Part shown: in pieces, positions 63,724 through 64,000 of the stretch | Layout of the letters: each line of letters opens with the position of its first letter | Position numbering within the stretch: position 1 is the first letter of the stretch | Program-made: the position numbers and the translations under genes | The notes under the pieces: model-generated | Database searches by the model: none | What the model saw: only the letters and a program-made list of their open reading frames with translations | What the model was told of the DNA's origin: nothing | NCBI RefSeq assembly: GCF_900102525.1 | Contig: NZ_FNBZ01000001.1 | Coordinates: 682,001-746,000 of the forward strand | DNA: 64,000 nucleotides | DNA from: Allobosea robiniae | Lineage (GTDB): Bacteria; Pseudomonadota; Alphaproteobacteria; Rhizobiales; Beijerinckiaceae | Reading direction: 5' to 3'

Positions 63724-64000
63724 CAGATCCCCGCATAGATCCGGCCCGGCTCGAAAATGCCGGCGGGATCGAAGCTTTTCTTGATGCCGGCGGTGACCCG
63801 CATCAGCGGTTCAGCCAGCGGTTGAAAGACATCGACGGCGGCGCGCACCGCGTCGGGCGCCCGCACCAGCGTGGCATGGCCGCCGAGCGGCTTCAGCGCG
63901 GCGCGGATGGCAGCAGCGCCAGCATCGTTGTCGGCGGGAACCGCAAGCCAGACCAGCCCGCCGCCCCAATCGTAGAAGCAGCGGGCGCCTGGGACCATGC
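63723..64000 (-). CDS. glcE: Glycolate oxidase FAD-binding subunit GlcE, C-terminal part
   Basis: Only the last 92 or so codons lie in the window; the gene continues past the right edge. The strings CFYDWGGGLVWLAVP and VTAGIKKSFDPAGIFEPGRI match the C-terminus of GlcE, the second flavin-binding subunit of the GlcDEF glycolate oxidase. The stop codon overlaps the start of the DUF2585 gene. The methionine at 63998 is internal and not a start. Confidence 0.9.
   Translation of the reverse strand, partial: MVPGARCFYDWGGGLVWLAVPADNDAGAAAIRAALKPLGGHATLVRAPDAVRAAVDVFQPLAEPLMRVTAGIKKSFDPAGIFEPGRIYAGI

Noticed and set aside
61822..63738. A 638-residue plus-strand frame over glcF and DUF2585
   Set aside because: Shadow frame with low-complexity Arg/Asp/His content; the minus-strand genes have clear Fe-S motifs.

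Overview
The window is a GC-rich (roughly two-thirds G+C by eye), gene-dense chromosome segment from an alphaproteobacterium. Gene content points to Hyphomicrobiales (rhizobial group) and fits a Bosea-like organism: a giant GPR/RgsE-type polar-growth protein, two periplasmic L,D-transpeptidases, a hisS-hisZ-hisG operon, glcE-DUF2585-glcF, an Mla lipid-transport operon, and dispersed palindromes built on TCGGG/CCCGA cores. The genus is inferred; no rRNA or tRNA gene was found to anchor it.

Layout. 0-1.4 kb: universal stress protein, [2Fe-2S] ferredoxin and an Hpt phosphotransfer protein. 1.6-8.7 kb: a 2080-residue coiled-coil membrane protein (GPR/RgsE type), convergent with a stand-alone DnaB-like ATPase. 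8.9-12.6 kb: Mla-type phospholipid ABC operon (STAS-MlaE, MlaF, MlaD, lipoprotein). 12.9-17.5 kb: a conserved unknown gene, then a NitT/TauT/THI5-like ABC transporter divergent from a creatininase-family amidohydrolase. 17.5-19.5 kb: SoxR divergent from an FMN reductase through a MerR-type promoter, then a metallo-beta-lactamase-fold hydrolase. 19.5-23.8 kb: malonyl-CoA synthetase and decarboxylase with an OtnK-like kinase.

24-41.5 kb is a catabolic block. A plus-strand run carries a peptide-type binding protein, two permeases, a gamma-glutamyltransferase-like enzyme and a DUF1028 protein. After a lone VgrG-tail-like beta-helix gene comes a ten-gene minus-strand run: M20 carbamoylase/ureidohydrolase, amidase, a second binding protein with two permeases, N-carbamoyl-D-amino-acid hydrolase, an Atu3266-type amidohydrolase, GNAT, RidA and a DSD1/D-threonine-aldolase-type PLP enzyme. 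Together these look suited to import and deamidation or decarbamoylation of N-substituted, probably partly D-configured, amino acids. Neither transporter has its ATPase genes nearby.

41.6-49.97 kb: MATE exporter, two L,D-transpeptidases around a DUF2076 gene, a polysaccharide flippase, GNAT, EamA exporter, thioesterase and MarR. 50-52.2 kb: groES-groEL with an RpoH-like promoter and a CIRCE operator. 52.3-57.4 kb: orphan PhnD-like and LivK-like binding proteins, an SbmA/BacA-type fused ABC transporter and a META-domain protein. 57.5-61.5 kb: hisS-hisZ-hisG. 61.7-64 kb: glcE (cut by the window edge), DUF2585, glcF.

The most notable points are the repeat architecture of the GPR-type protein (22-residue units switching to exact 99-bp/33-residue units), an AT-rich patch inside hisS, the lone spike-tail-like gene, the ureide/D-amino-acid block with ATPase-less transporters, and the SoxR and CIRCE control sites. 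No CRISPR array, insertion sequence, prophage or classical defence system was seen.
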